DNA from: Eukaryota sp. TZLM1-RC
Lineage: Eukaryota; Metamonada: BaSk clade
DNA: 64,000 nt
Direction: 5' to 3'
Assembly: GCA_040285825.1 (NCBI GenBank)
Contig: JAUPSS010000001.1
Coordinates: 1,488,001-1,552,000, forward strand
The number at the start of each line of letters is the position of its first letter. The first letter of the stretch is position 1. Shown here piece by piece: positions 21,892 to 33,119 of this stretch. The notes under the pieces are model-generated. The model searched no databases. It worked only from the letters and a program-made list of their open reading frames with translations, and had not been told where the DNA came from. A program made the translations under genes and the position numbers.

Positions 21892-22332
21892 ATGCAAACT
21901 TCCATTCTTCGACACAAACACAAGTACTACTATAGATTACGTCAGACTGGTAAAACCAAGGAAGAGATAGAATCCTTGCTTGCAGCTACTACCACTCTTT
22001 ATGTCGGAAATCTTTCTTTTTACACATCAGAGGAGCAGATTCATGCTCTTTTTTCTCGTGCTGGTCGGATCAAACGTATCATTATGGGACTCAACAAGAA
22101 ATCACTCAAACCATGCGGTTTTTGCTTCGTTGAATACTATACCCGTGCATCGACTGAGATTGCCATGAGGTATATCAACAGAACAATACTAGATGAAAGG
22201 GAAATCCGAACAGATTTTGATATTGGTTTTGAACCAGGTCGCCAGTATGGTAGAGGAGAAGGGGGTGGTCAGATAAGGGATGAAGAACGAAGAAGGAAAC
22301 GCCTGGTGGATCCTGGCCGAGGCGATCTTTAG
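21892..22332 (+). CDS. NCBP2: Nuclear cap-binding protein subunit 2 (CBP20)
   Basis: CBP20 is the small RRM subunit of the nuclear cap-binding complex; with CBP80 it binds the m7G cap of Pol II transcripts. The protein has RNP2 (LYVGNLSF) and RNP1 (CGFCFVEYY). The family-specific segments [29 protein letters not shown] and [16 protein letters not shown] are also present. The RNP2 Tyr and RNP1 Phe residues that stack on or contact the cap are kept; the family's usual DWD is here DFD. I chose the Met at 21892, giving 146 residues, close to the usual ~156 and beginning a basic Tyr-rich N-terminus. The frame stays open to an earlier Met at 21799, whose extra residues (Cys- and Pro-rich) do not look like CBP20. 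The gene is single-exon. A retrotransposon remnant lies just upstream, so the promoter must be very short or overlap it. Confidence 0.95.
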   Translation: MQTSILRHKHKYYYRLRQTGKTKEEIESLLAATTTLYVGNLSFYTSEEQIHALFSRAGRIKRIIMGLNKKSLKPCGFCFVEYYTRASTEIAMRYINRTILDEREIRTDFDIGFEPGRQYGRGEGGGQIRDEERRRKRLVDPGRGDL

Positions 22333-22859
22333 GTTTATTTTGATTTCTGTTTGTCTTTATGTTTTTTGTCCTTTTACTTTAAATGCAACTTGTTTTATGG
22401 TTTTATGAATGTTGAAATACTTATATTTTATTAGCATTGTTATACTTGAATTTGTGTGGTCAATAAAGAGCCACAGATATTCAGTAATAAAATGAATAAG
22501 AATTCAAACATTCAAACCTTCAGCAACAACAAAAGTGACTACAAGAACAGAAACATCATGTCTGAAACAGTAATCTATTATGTCAATACCAGTAGATCAA
22601 ATTGCATAAAATACAATTATTCATACACTTCCTGTTCCTGTTTCTGGTTGAACACCTCAAACAACTTTTTTCCGAACATCCTTCCACCATCTTAGCGGGT
22701 TGACGAACAATCTAAAAGAGATTGAGTTACACTGTTGAAGTGGGTCAATCATTTTTTAAATCTGCAAGCCTTCCCAACGCTTCGCCGAACTAGCCTAGTT
22801 CAGGCATTCTAGATCAACAGTTTTAATATTACATTCAAGTCCAAACAGCTCTTCTCTTC
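22333..22859. other. 3' flank of CBP20, no gene recognised
   Basis: T-rich sequence immediately after the stop, as expected for a 3' UTR, then AT-rich spacer. Confidence 0.5.
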
Positions 22860-23862
22860 TCAATTTTTCTCCCCATCTCACTTGCACAATCCCCATGATC
22901 AACCACTGGTTATATCTTGCCACTCTTTCACTATGGTTAACAAAACCGTTCACTTCCAAGATAACATATGAACGTTGTAGTAATCAGTTAGCAACAATAT
23001 TAATGCTGGACTCATCACATCAGATGGTCAAAGTCAAGAACCTTTTTTTAAATTCACAATCTGACCTATGATTAGATCGGAGAAGTAGATCGGTAAAAAA
23101 TTTCTAACCTCAAATCCTAAATTCCAACCCTACCACTAACCGAGCAGTTATCTTTTTCCCACACTGGCTTTCAATCTTTTTTGTCTGTTGTTTTATTATT
23201 ACTCAAATTGTTTTGTATTTTGTAATTGTTCACCATGAATCCAATACTGGTTGATTTATCAATGCTGATGACTCAACCTTAGATTTCACCAAAGTCAAAA
23301 CTTTAGGTCCAGTTGATTCTGATGGTAAAGTTGATAGTGGATGTGCTCATGATGATCCTCTTATTACCCTTGTTAAATGCAATTTTGATTTTGATGATGT
23401 AGTTCTTGTTCGTTGTCAATCTCACTCTATTGATGCTACTGATTCTACTATTGATTTAGAAACTGTTCTTGTTGGTTTACTCAGCTGCTACTGTGGATTA
23501 ACAACAATTTGTTACTAAAGTTATAACCAATGTTGGTATTTCTGATTCATTATTTTTCAACAAATAATAACACGTTTTCATTTATTTATTTTGCTATTGT
23601 TTGGATTAATAACGCTCTGTTTTAATTTGAACTTTTGAATTAGCCAAACCCGTGAATGGAATCAATTACGACCTCTGTATCTGTACTTTGCATTTTTCAT
23701 TTAGTTTTTTGTTTCCAAATCACCTTAGTTCTTTAATATATGTAGAGTTGATTGTTTTCTGATGATGTTTTTATTTTCAAATTTAGAGTCTCTACCAAAT
23801 ATTGAGAGTAATTCTCTTTATTTAGATTCTCTATTCATAAATACATAATTGACTGAGTAATC
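22860..23862 (+). repeat. Inverted dispersed repeat, left copy (about 1 kb)
   Basis: Near-identical, in reverse complement, to 36524-37515. Homology runs from the TCTCCCCATCTCAC block to the GACTGAGTAA end with small indels. It contains a small conserved frame at about 23254-23518. I could not assign it to a transposon class: no TIR, LTR or target duplication was evident. Confidence 0.8.
23254..23518 (+). pseudogene. Conserved acidic ORF of the ~1 kb dispersed repeat
   Basis: An 80-90 residue frame containing FTKVKTLGPVDSDGKVDSG, then a Cys/Asp/Val-rich end. In this copy it has no in-frame Met start; in the copy at 36863-37102 the Leu before DFTKV is Met. The frame downstream appears to continue in another phase, so this may be the end of a longer, broken protein. 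Function unknown. Confidence 0.35.
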
Positions 23863-24949
23863 ATTAATTATTTAGTTTTTTACTGATTGTAGTTGATTAC
23901 GGTCAAGAAGAATCTGATTACATGTGTCTGTATAGTCTACATGTTTTTGGATCTTTTCTCCTATTTGTATTTGAAATTAATGTACACTAACTTTTATGTT
24001 TAATAATCAGAGTGGTTGCATTAATCTTGGTCTTCGACTGTTACTAGAACAAGTATAAAACAAAGTAGGAAAACTGTTTTGTTGAAGTCTCAGGACACAT
24101 GAAATTTTTAATTTAAACCGAAATTTTTTGAGATAATCACAAAATCAGACCAATTTCTGCACATGGAGGTTCATCACAGAGTTCAGAAAATAATTATAAT
24201 GAAGAGTCAGGAACACATACACCCTTGCCTCAGAAACAGGTATTCAAATACCCTTTTGGAACATTTTAGATTTTGGAGATTAAGGAGTATATGTAAACTC
24301 TCGTGCTTCATAATCCTTAGTCCCTTTCCATAAAACACAATGGAAGTGTATGAGATCACAAACAAACTTAACATATGATCACTCAACACCATTTCCTGTG
24401 TGAAATCACACTCCCAGACAATAAAACTCCTTTATTCGTCGTTTAGTACCTACTAGTTCTACATCATAACTACTCATAACATCATAATTGAGATTTAAGT
24501 GTCCTCCATTTTGACGGTGATAGCAGCGTTTTCACTTCGGTAGCTTCCTTCAGCTGGGGTTCGTACATATACATTAACTTACAACAAATAGTGTTGATCA
24601 TTCTGTACTCATATTTTTAAACACATGGACGGCCTGTTATTGGTTGATGCTCTTCGAATAAGTTCTTTGAATACAAGACCTGGAGCTTTTGTACCTAACT
24701 GTGTAGTGTAACTGATGCCATTGTGTTTTACTTCAATATCGTTGCTGGTATACGAACTGGTAGACATGAATATAGTATAAGTGATTTAGTGTATTGATGG
24801 AGTGGGGTATCCGAATTCCTTTTTATGTGGGGGGTATATTATTTCCATTTTCTGTGAAAAAGGGTCTATGAGTGCTTTTCCCTATAATGAAATACAAGAG
24901 TCTAGATAAATGAATGATCACGTCTTCATCTTTCCTAAATAGGAAGGTC
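23863..24949. other. No gene recognised; probably decayed transposon DNA
   Basis: AT-rich sequence between the ~1 kb repeat and the MULE remnant. The minus strand has only fragmentary reading frames. Part may be the C-terminal region of the MULE remnant to its right. Confidence 0.35.
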
Positions 24950-25640
24950 TCGTTTCGCGGTGGCTTACAAAGAAGCAGTGTTTAGGTCGTCTGATAGCCG
25001 CTGTTGTTCTTGATGATAATGGACAATTGTTTAGAGTTTCATTATCTCTACAGTTAATTTTAAGCGTAGCCTTTCCATGTAAGTCAATGAATTTTTTACA
25101 AGGGATTGTTCACTTTGTCCACGATAAGTTGTCAACATTCGATGGTAGGAATTCCATCTTGTTTTAACTTGAATAGGAATTGTCCTATTGTTGTAGCTAA
25201 CATTTTTGAAAAAGCGTTTAATTTGTTATGGGTTCAGGTACCAAAATACCCCTTATTCCCAAAAGGGTTGTGAAATGACCCTCTTTTTCTCTCAAAAGTG
25301 GTCATCTTAGTCAATACATGTCTTTATTGTATCTTACCAATCAAACTATATACTTCAACCTTTGATACTTTCTATCATGAGCAATTCGTCATCTGTAGAC
25401 TCTCAATCAAAGTCAAAAGAATCTGTTTATACCTAGTTCAAAGATGAGTACCATCAACTCGTACCAAAGGTCTACAGTATTCATCTCCATCCATGGATTT
25501 TGTCAAAGTTACAAACAATCGGGTAAATTCAGAGCCATCGAAATGAATGTGGTAGTAAGATCCAGGATTCAGAGTCACAAGATCCTCGAAATTCGCAGGT
25601 AGTTGCTTGAAGTTGTCTTTCTCTGATCCAAAAAGTGCAT
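24950..25640 (-). mobile_element. Mutator-like (MULE) transposase remnant
   Basis: On the minus strand, 25640 to about 25370 translates to a MULE-type transposase core. A NPGSYYHIHFDG segment, a FTRLFVTLTKSMDG segment, and the start of the catalytic domain around LVRVDGTHL are visible. In MULE transposases the Asp of this DGTHL motif is the first of the acidic triad. Stops follow soon after and the rest is unrecognisable. No terminal inverted repeats found. Confidence 0.6.
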
Positions 25641-25837
25641 TTTTACACAGGTGGCGAATTTTTTTACAGTATGTTTCCCTACTTTTGTTTTCGAGATTGA
25701 TTGCAAAATAGGTAGGAATGACTTAGATAGGGTGTTCGGATTTTCGAGAACCTTTTTCCGTATGACGGGTACAGATGCAACATATTTAGCAGAAGCAGCT
25801 CGTGTTTCGGAGGTTTTGTTGTTAAGATTTTGACATG

Positions 25838-25974
25838 TGATGCCGTCTGTGTCATATGATAAAAAAGAGTAAGGATAATTTTATTAGAATTTCACCGGCC
25901 CTAATAAAGGCCATCACTAGTGAACTATACTATATAAATACAAATGTACTAGACTAATTGTCCACAGTACAACA
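25838..25974 (-). repeat. 3' LTR (in element orientation)
   Basis: 137-bp copy, flanked outside by CATG. A few substitutions against the partner LTR. Confidence 0.88.
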
Positions 25975-26285
25975 CTACCTTTTCCCTCTCTTAGATCTCG
26001 AACGAGAGCTACGAGTACAGACTGCCGGGAAATTAGTCTAAGATTTGGAATTAGAAGATGCCTTCCGTTTCCTGGTAGTGCGAGGACTAATAGAGCGCAA
26101 TTATGTTTGATATGCCTCAGTGCTTTTGACGTCAGCAACTGGGACAGACGATGTCTCGCTGCCATACCAAACTGCGGTGCAATAAGGAACTTTATTATTG
26201 TTCGAGTCTATAAAATCGAAGTGATCTATAATCTTAATAATTACAGATTCTTCCATATCACCGGCAGCAATGTTCTTATGCCAAT

Positions 26286-27821
26286 CTATATCTTCTTTAG
26301 GGAATTATTAGTAAGATTAAAAGATGAATATTCATCTGATTTATTAACTGAGTTATCACGTTTACTACCATCTCCTCCTCTTCGTTTCTTACTTCCGGGT
26401 CTGCCAACGACGGAGAAGCATTTTTCTTCAGCATGTTTATCTGTATTACAGATGCCGCACCATTGCCCAGATGGGGTTTGCTTGGGATGATGTCTACCTC
26501 TACCGCCACCTCTAGATTCTCTAGGATGACCTCTGGAGGGACCTCTTGACTGGCTAGGTCCTCTAAACGAAGGTTTATTCCCAAATAATATTTTAACATT
26601 GGACAGTTCCAAATTTTGGTTTTCTGTCATCTTTTGGGTAAAAGCTTGCCCTAAATCGTATATCGCATCACTAAATTTCCCAAAATTTTTCTTGCCTGAT
26701 GGAAATTCGTCAATCCAAATTGCGTAGGTATTGACAAGTTGGTTGTTAGTCTTCTTATTGATCTCCTGTAGAATAAATCTAGCAGGGTAAACAATTGAGG
26801 GCTGCCCATCGGTTCCCGGCATGGCGGTTGACCGTCTTATGATATAAACAAATTGTTGGATGAAAGTGTTCCAAATTACCTCCGCAGATTTGCGACTAAT
26901 CTCGGGTGGTTTTGTGGCTGATATAGCAGCATGAACTTCAGAAATTGTTCTGTATTGGGTACTAAATAGCAAAAATTCCCAAATCTCGTGGTCGGTTGCA
27001 TTCCTATCTAAAGGTTCTTTTCGACCTCCAAGACGAGTTTTCCATTGGTCCATAACTCTGCACTCGATCATTTCGCTCAACTATAGGGGGTCAACTTCAT
27101 AAAACATCGAACGTACGAAATCAAATTCGTGGATTGGCTCCCCATATTTGGTGATCGGCTGAAAAGGTCTAATAGGTCCATCTCGGTCCCTTTTGGTTTA
27201 AGCCCAATGCGCAAAATTTACCACAAAATCGAAAATTTTCTTGGAATCAAAACCATCATCCAGTTTCTTTAGTTGTCTTTTCCTTTCTTCTATTTTCTTG
27301 ATGAGCTTTTCTTCATCAGTAAATGGTTTGGTGTATACACCAGAGGAAAGAACTAAAGGTCTCTTGGTATGTTGGTTGAAGGACTACTAGCTACCAAGGG
27401 AATAGTGGGAGGGAAAAGAGTACTCTGTCCAGAAGCTTGTGCAGATGGTCGTCTTCTTCCTAGATACGGTGCTACTGAAGGAGTCGAGAATAACAATTGA
27501 TTTGCTTCTTCAGATGGTAGCATCTCGCTCAAGTCAAGGATTTGGCGATGTTTGGGTATATCATCCTGTTCAGGCAACTTCTGAGAATCAGGTTTAAAAG
27601 TGGCCCAATCTGGAGCATCTTTAGAACCTTGAGGGACTCCATCCACATGATGACCCGGGGAAAAGGTTCCCATGGGTTCTCTCCGTCGAGAAAGGTTTAC
27701 TCACCGTGGGTGGTGGTGGATTGTTCTCCTTCAAAAAAGGGACATTACTCTTCCTCAGAAAGGAAGGAGGGTTATCATTGTGTCTTTTCAGGCCATTAAT
27801 TAATGATGCCGTCTGTGTCAT
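26286..27821 (-). pseudogene. Gag of the 2.1 kb LTR element, frameshifted
   Basis: The frame begins inside the 5' LTR (MTQTASLINGL) and shifts near 27665 and again near 27350. It then contains a TAA (AHWA/TKRDRD, near 27198) and a TAG just before LSEMIECR (near 27080). The final uninterrupted piece, 27080-26286, has a helical capsid-like region and a basic RG-rich segment. It ends with a retroviral-type zinc knuckle CGICNTDKHAEEKC (C-x2-C-x4-H-x4-C) that would bind the element RNA. With two frameshifts and two stops it cannot make full-length Gag. Confidence 0.75.
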
Positions 27822-27940
27822 ATGATAACAAAGAGTAAGGATAATTTTATTAGAATTTCACCGGCCCTTATAAACGCCATCACTAGTGAACCTTTCTATA
27901 TAAAAACAAATGTACTAGACTAATTGTCCACAGTACAACA
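27804..27940 (-). repeat. 5' LTR (in element orientation)
   Basis: 137-bp copy, flanked outside by CATG. The gag start codon at 27821 lies inside its last 18 bp. Confidence 0.88.
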
Positions 27941-28170
27941 CATGAGTTTGGTATCAAGGTTTTGACAGTATAAAGGCAATTATCAGAGTTTCTTTGAGGA
28001 CGAGAAGCATAGTACACAAAGTATAGGTAACATCTTTGCAGATTGTGATCGAATTATCACACTGTGATCACACATTGAGTATTTATGAATCTATATGGTA
28101 ATTTTAAAGATGTAATGAAAAATTCATACATTGAATGATAAACACTGTTCATTAAAATGAGTCACAAATG

Positions 28171-30546
28171 CTAAGTTACCAAGTGCGACCTCGGCATCGC
28201 ACTCACTGTGATCAAAACTATGCAGTGTGAAAAAACGGTTTACATTGTTGTGTTGTTCATATTCATATGAGGTTTACGTCGTATCCAAAACAATTTTTAC
28301 AGTAATTTCAACACTAGTTCAAAAAAATACTATCACTTATACTATCAAAACAATCACGAGAACAATCAAGTTCACGACAATGAAACACAACAGCTTCTTC
28401 TTCAATCACATCAGCTTCAACAAACATCCTTCCATCTTGAATTTCCGCTGCCAAAAACTGTTGAGCTGACAAGAACTCAACTGGCTGATGCTCCTCATTG
28501 TCATTTACTTGGTTTTCTTGTTGTAGTTCTATGAAAAAGTGGTCTTTCAGGCTAAAAATGGGATTAGGCTTCTGATGTGTTCAAAGTTTTTACTAGAGAT
28601 TCATTGCTTTTACAGAAGACGATTTTTTCTGTCCGTTTTACCTGCATTCTTGACCGTTTTTTTGTATGAAAACCCTCATAAGCACTCCAATTTCGTTCAC
28701 AAGCAGACACTGATAACACCTGCGCAAGGACTCTTACAGCAACTTGTTGCAACAATGGAGTCTTGGAACCATAAAACGTCCACCATTTGTAGGCAGGCAT
28801 TTTCTGTACTGCTGCGAGAACTTCTGGGCGACTAAGAGGAACGTTTTTTTCCTTATAACTCAAGAACTGGGTCCAAAAAAGAACCACATTACCTAAATTG
28901 GAATCGAGTAACTTTGTTGCTACTTCTTCCAAAGCAGACATGATTCTGTCATCTGAGTTGACCCAATCGTCGATGAATAATGGATCAAGAGCATATCCGG
29001 CCAGTTGAAAGGGGCTAATCATGACATCTAGTCTTTTCTCATAAATTGAAATAGTCTGTTCTTTTCTCTCGTTGGTAAAAAAATCATTTGTTTTTTGACT
29101 TAATTCTGATAAAATTTGTTGAGTTGCAATCCAAATGCGACCTGTGGTTGGAGCATCTTAGTCAACAAATCGCAGCAACTTAATATAAGGATAAAACAAC
29201 TGGAGACGACAGGAACTATTTTGCCAAAAGAAGTTATCATCATCTTGCAACACAAGTTCTCGTATCCACTTGGCTTGATCTTTGAGTTTTGAAGGCTTGT
29301 CCATGAGCCAATGCTTCCAAGACTCGCTGATTACAGTCGATTGAACTGCATCTTTGACTCTTACCAATCTCTCCAGCATTATAAAATTGGTAGCAAATCT
29401 TGTTTCACCAGGGCTTAAGAGAACAAGATCATTAGAATAATTTAGAAAAATGTGATTTGAAATAGGGTGATTTCTGATGAAAAACACCACTTTGAAAGCA
29501 AGAGATAACAGGTTTTGAATGAAATCTTGTTTTGAAATCCAAAAAATGATGAGATCAACATGATGTGTTGCACAGCCTGTTAAAGAGACTCTTGGCAGAA
29601 CTGGTGCCAATTTCTTAAAGGCTTTTGTGCAAGCTGGAGCATTGTCCATAATCATTTGAACAATGTGAGAAGTATCAATAACAGGTCCTAACTGTTTTGA
29701 GTCTGGTAAAGAAAGATGATTCATGATGGCGTCAGCGATGAAGACCCCAGATTTTTCAGATTCTGAAGTATCAATTGTACCTATAAACATGACATCTTTT
29801 GGGGCAGTACTTAACAAATTGATGAGCGGACGCTTTCTACGATCTTTCCATCCATCAGAAACTATAGTTGTACCACTTCTTGTCAAAGAATCGACAAATG
29901 TCTGCAGTGTTTTTGAAATATCTTCAACCAGACTTGACAATAGATGAGTCGAAACACTATCAACAGTGGGAGGTATATTAGACGGGTCTGTTTTGTTGAT
30001 GGCACTGACCATATGCTTAAAGCCCGGTTTTCCAACAATAGAGAGTGGCAAGTTACAGGATACAATGAGTTTCATTATGGATTCATCTGAGGTCCTATGA
30101 CGGTGGACACTTGTAGCTCTGTATAAGGTAGTTTGTTTGGTTCTTTTCTTCACCGCTGGTTCCTCGTGGGACGTAGCTAACCGTTTTTGTGACTGCCTGC
30201 TCTTTTTGTCTGTCAGTTTCGCTTTAAGTTGACCCAGAAGATCAGTGGGTGGATTAGGACATTTTTTAATTTGATTAGAACCTGATATATGTAGTTCAAG
30301 ACGGGGTTTAGAAACAGTGAAGGTATGTTGGCAGCTTTTGCAGCGATAGGTTCCATTTATGTGTTGAATGTTACTCATTTGTGGTGGAGAGTGAACAATG
30401 GTGTTGGTGGGGTGAAGAATTAATGTACTTTTCTACTACTATTTTTATACATTGTGCGTTCTAATACTGACATTAATAATTAATATTATCAACTTAATGA
30501 TAATAGTAAAAATTAATTCGAAAAATCGTCGCACTCGGTAACTTTG
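28171..30546 (-). mobile_element. hAT-superfamily DNA transposon with TIRs and TSD
   Basis: A 2376-bp element. The left end CTAAGTTACCAAGTGCGAC and the reverse complement of the right end CAAAGTTACCGAGTGCGAC match at 17 of 19 positions. Outside them are 8-bp duplications CACAAATG (28163-28170) and CAAAAATG (30547-30554), differing at one base. Eight-base duplications and short TIRs are hAT hallmarks. A transposase frame fills most of the minus strand. Confidence 0.9.
28564..30378 (-). pseudogene. hAT transposase (DUF659-type), one in-frame stop
   Basis: A 605-codon frame interrupted only by a TAA at 29158-29160; the frame is otherwise open on both sides. In order: a Cys/His BED-like zinc-binding N-terminus (CKSCQHTF...HISG, about residues 12-31), a DUF659/RNase H-like catalytic region (SDGWKDRRKRPLINLL and MDNAPACTKAFKKLAP), and a C-terminal hAT dimerisation segment (SACERNWSAYEGFHTKKRSRM). 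The stop falls between catalytic core and dimerisation domain, so a truncated product would lack the latter. Could be inactive, or trans-mobilised by an intact relative, given the good TIRs and TSD. Confidence 0.85.
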
Positions 30547-30566
30547 CAAAAATGTAATCCTATATT

Positions 30567-31065
30567 CTACTGCCTTTTACTAAAGACCCTGTCAACTTCC
30601 TTTATACTAGACCAATCTAGATCAATTTCTTTTTCCAGAACATCTTCATCTTCAGCAAATTCACCGAGGTCTAGTACATTAAGTTGATCCTCCCACTCCT
30701 CGTCATATATGTCTCGAAGATCTACATCCAAACATTCGTCTTCCATATCAACAACATAATTTTTGACTTCGTTGATGATGTCTGCTTTATCCTCAGCCCA
30801 TTGGAGTGCCGATGTGTAACAATCAGTGTGTTGTTTCAAAACTTCGTTGATTTGACTGAGATTTATCTTTACAGGATTCTTCTCCAACAACGGCATGTTG
30901 AAGTGAATCAGCTATATCCTCCAAGTGTTGGTTTGACATTTTCAACCTTCTATTTGGTAACTGGTGGTCAAACGAACTCCAGTTTCGTTCGGTCACAGAG
31001 GCAACTCCAGTGTGACCTGTGATTCTCTGTGCAATTTGGCTCAGATGTGGAAAAGTTCTTTTCAT
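30567..31065 (-). pseudogene. Second hAT transposase, C-terminal fragment
   Basis: Starts with a hAT C-terminal dimerisation motif (GVASVTERNWSSFDHQLPN) in frame 31065-30823. After a frameshift near 30895 it continues in an acidic tail (30896-30567). It is a different family from the adjacent hAT element, whose right target duplication lies only 13 bp away. Confidence 0.7.
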
Positions 31066-31499
31066 GTTTTTTCAAATTCTGAGAATAATTCTGTAACACA
31101 TGTTGTGTAATTGATCTTGTTGAACAAGTTGTTCAAACAGTTTTGTTCCCTAAGTTCTGGATTGAGAAGTCTTGTGTTGATCAGAGATTTGTTTGTTACA
31201 TAGTTCAGTCTGGACTGAAATTGTTTATCGAATTTTTGAGCTTTCTTTCAACACAGAAATTTCATAGTTTAATTCACTACTTTGTTTCATAAAAATATTT
31301 TTCATTGAATTTCTCACAATACCAAGTGAATAATGAGCAAAGAAAAACAAAACAAGCAATTGAAACATCAGATAGTCTTAACAATGACAAAATTGTTGAA
31401 CACACAGCAACTAGAAGACTGGTCTCATTCCAAAACGATGAGATTTGAGAGTTCTTCAAACAATTTTGGATGAAGTTGCTGAGTCTCTTGACATCGCAT

Positions 31500-31600
31500 A
31501 GTATGCGTATCACGAAAACTCGTGGAGAATGTAGCATGAGACTCGAACCCACAAGAAATACAACGGAAGCCCTTAACTTGCCCTTCTCCTGGTGGCGCAC
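31500..31600 (-). other. tRNA-like or SINE-like sequence with a B-box
   Basis: The minus strand contains GTGGGTTCGAGTCTCA, a near-consensus Pol III B-box/T-arm. Upstream, GCAAGTTAAGGGCTTCC could form an anticodon-type arm with an AAG (Leu) loop and one stem mismatch. The 5' acceptor strand and a good A-box are not found, so it is at best a tRNA-Leu pseudogene or tRNA-derived SINE remnant. Confidence 0.25.
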
Positions 31601-31949
31601 AAGAACAAGTTTGTATAGAGGATTTTCTGAGTTCCCACAGTAAGTGTGGAATAAACTATCGTCCTGAGACTCATGTTCCGTGGAAGAGACAGACACTGAG
31701 CAGAAAAGCTTATATTAAAGTTCAAGTTTATGCACACAAAGTTTATGACTATTTACTTTATGACTATTTTAACTATTAATAGCATTCCAAATTATGATGT
31801 ATGTATGTTGAGCTTTTCGGAGATTTTAGCCTTACCCATATATAGTTTTTTTACTAAAGCCACAATGTGATGTGATGTGATCACAAAAAAATGAAGGTTT
31901 GTGATTATATGTAAATGTGATCCACAAGAATGAATCAACTATTAATCTA

Positions 31950-32370
31950 TAAATAGCAGCTGTTTTGCTAACAAATCCATTTCAAATTCGCCTATCTTGT
32001 GTAAACCAGCTGTCAAATCAACAAAGTCTTGTAAGACAGCATTGAAAACATAAGTAGAACAACTGCGGTCATTCGTGATTGCAGCATTGAAGATTGCCAA
32101 TTCGCTGTCAGTAGTCATAGTAATGAATTTTTCTTCAAATTGAAAATCTTTAACAATAGCAGATAGTTTAGAAACTCAATGGGATGCATCTTGAGTGTAC
32201 GGCAATTGTCGTGTCAAGGACGACATTACAGGGCTTAAAGTCGTTATCCAACCAATGAGCTGTCAATTCCAGAAAAGGACTTTTGACTACTGAAGAGCAA
32301 AAATCTACTGTTAAAGCGATTCTCAATTTTGGAATTTCGTTTTCAGCCTATACTGTTTTCCTCAAACATG
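31950..32370 (-). pseudogene. Third hAT transposase remnant, catalytic-region fragment
   Basis: Minus-strand translation gives IALTVDFCSSVVKSPFLELTAHWLDNDF, a pattern typical of the hAT catalytic core (acidic residue, then a TAHWID-like block). After a frameshift comes ITMTTDSELAIFNAAITND. No ends identified. Confidence 0.6.
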
Positions 32371-33119
32371 TGTTTACGCAATTTTTATGAGTATTCTATT
32401 CTAGCTACTATTAAAAAATGAAGAATTTTCTCCCTAAAAGGCACTTCACCAAACCCATAGCCCAAAAACGCAATTTTGAAAACATGTTCCAAACACAACA
32501 AAAAACACATTATTATGTTGTATTAACTTTTTTACAACCCCTGTTTTATGCAGATATCTATTGAGTCTTTTAAAAGCAAAACAAAAATATGTCTGAGGAA
32601 AGGAGTGCTGTTGACAACGCGTCTAGATCTTCAAGCAGCAATTTATTAGAACCGTGTTTGTAAAAACTTTGGCCCCAAAAATTTTGGGACTCAAAAATTT
32701 TGGGCCAACTAACTTTGGGTCAAAATTGAAAAAGTTCCAAAGTGTTTCGCATATTATTTTCAAATTATTAAATACTATTTATGACTACCAAACACAAATC
32801 TATATTGGGCAGAAATCATATTACTGTTCCAATGCATACTGGGTGTATACATCAGGACGTTGTGTGGTTCTAGAGATAGGTACTTTGTTGAGCGAAGAAC
32901 TTCAACAACTTCCAGGTCTTGAGTGTGTTGAGTAACGGCTTCTTCGGATTTTGCATCAACAATTTTTACAACGGTTGGTTGGGGCTTCCAGTAGTCACGT
33001 AATGTACTTCTGCACTCCTCAAAGGGGAAGATACAAGTGACAAATGACAAAAGTCAAGGTTAATTTGATAGGTGTTTTGTTGCACTAAATTTCTCAATAC
33101 AAGGTTTTCAATATTGTAC
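32371..33119. other. No gene recognised; short hairpin
   Basis: AT-rich. An imperfect inverted repeat, GGCCCCAAAAATTTTGGG with CAAAAATTTTGGGCC, lies at about 32671-32706. A 91-codon minus-strand ORF at 32775-33050 has no recognised similarity. Confidence 0.4.

Larger units (their letters stand above)
25838..27940 (-). mobile_element. Internally deleted LTR retrotransposon (gag plus chromodomain-like tail, no pol core)
   Basis: A 2103-bp element between two 137-bp LTRs, with TSD CATG (25834-25837 and 27941-27944). Orientation is minus: the LTR reads TGTTGTAC...GGCATCA, and a polypurine tract (GAGAGGGAAAAGGTAG) abuts the 3' LTR near 25975-25990. Inside is a broken gag (27821-26286), then immediately a short frame (about 26299-26100). 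That frame resembles the C-terminal chromodomain and basic tail of Ty3/gypsy integrases (VIIKIIDHFDF, YCTAVWYG, then SPRTTRKRK). Protease, RT, RNase H and the integrase core are absent, so gag and the 3' end were joined by a large internal deletion. The element would depend on a full-length relative. Confidence 0.85.

Noticed and set aside
28163-30554. Active autonomous hAT transposon
   Set aside because: The transposase has an in-frame TAA before the dimerisation domain, so autonomy is not supported.
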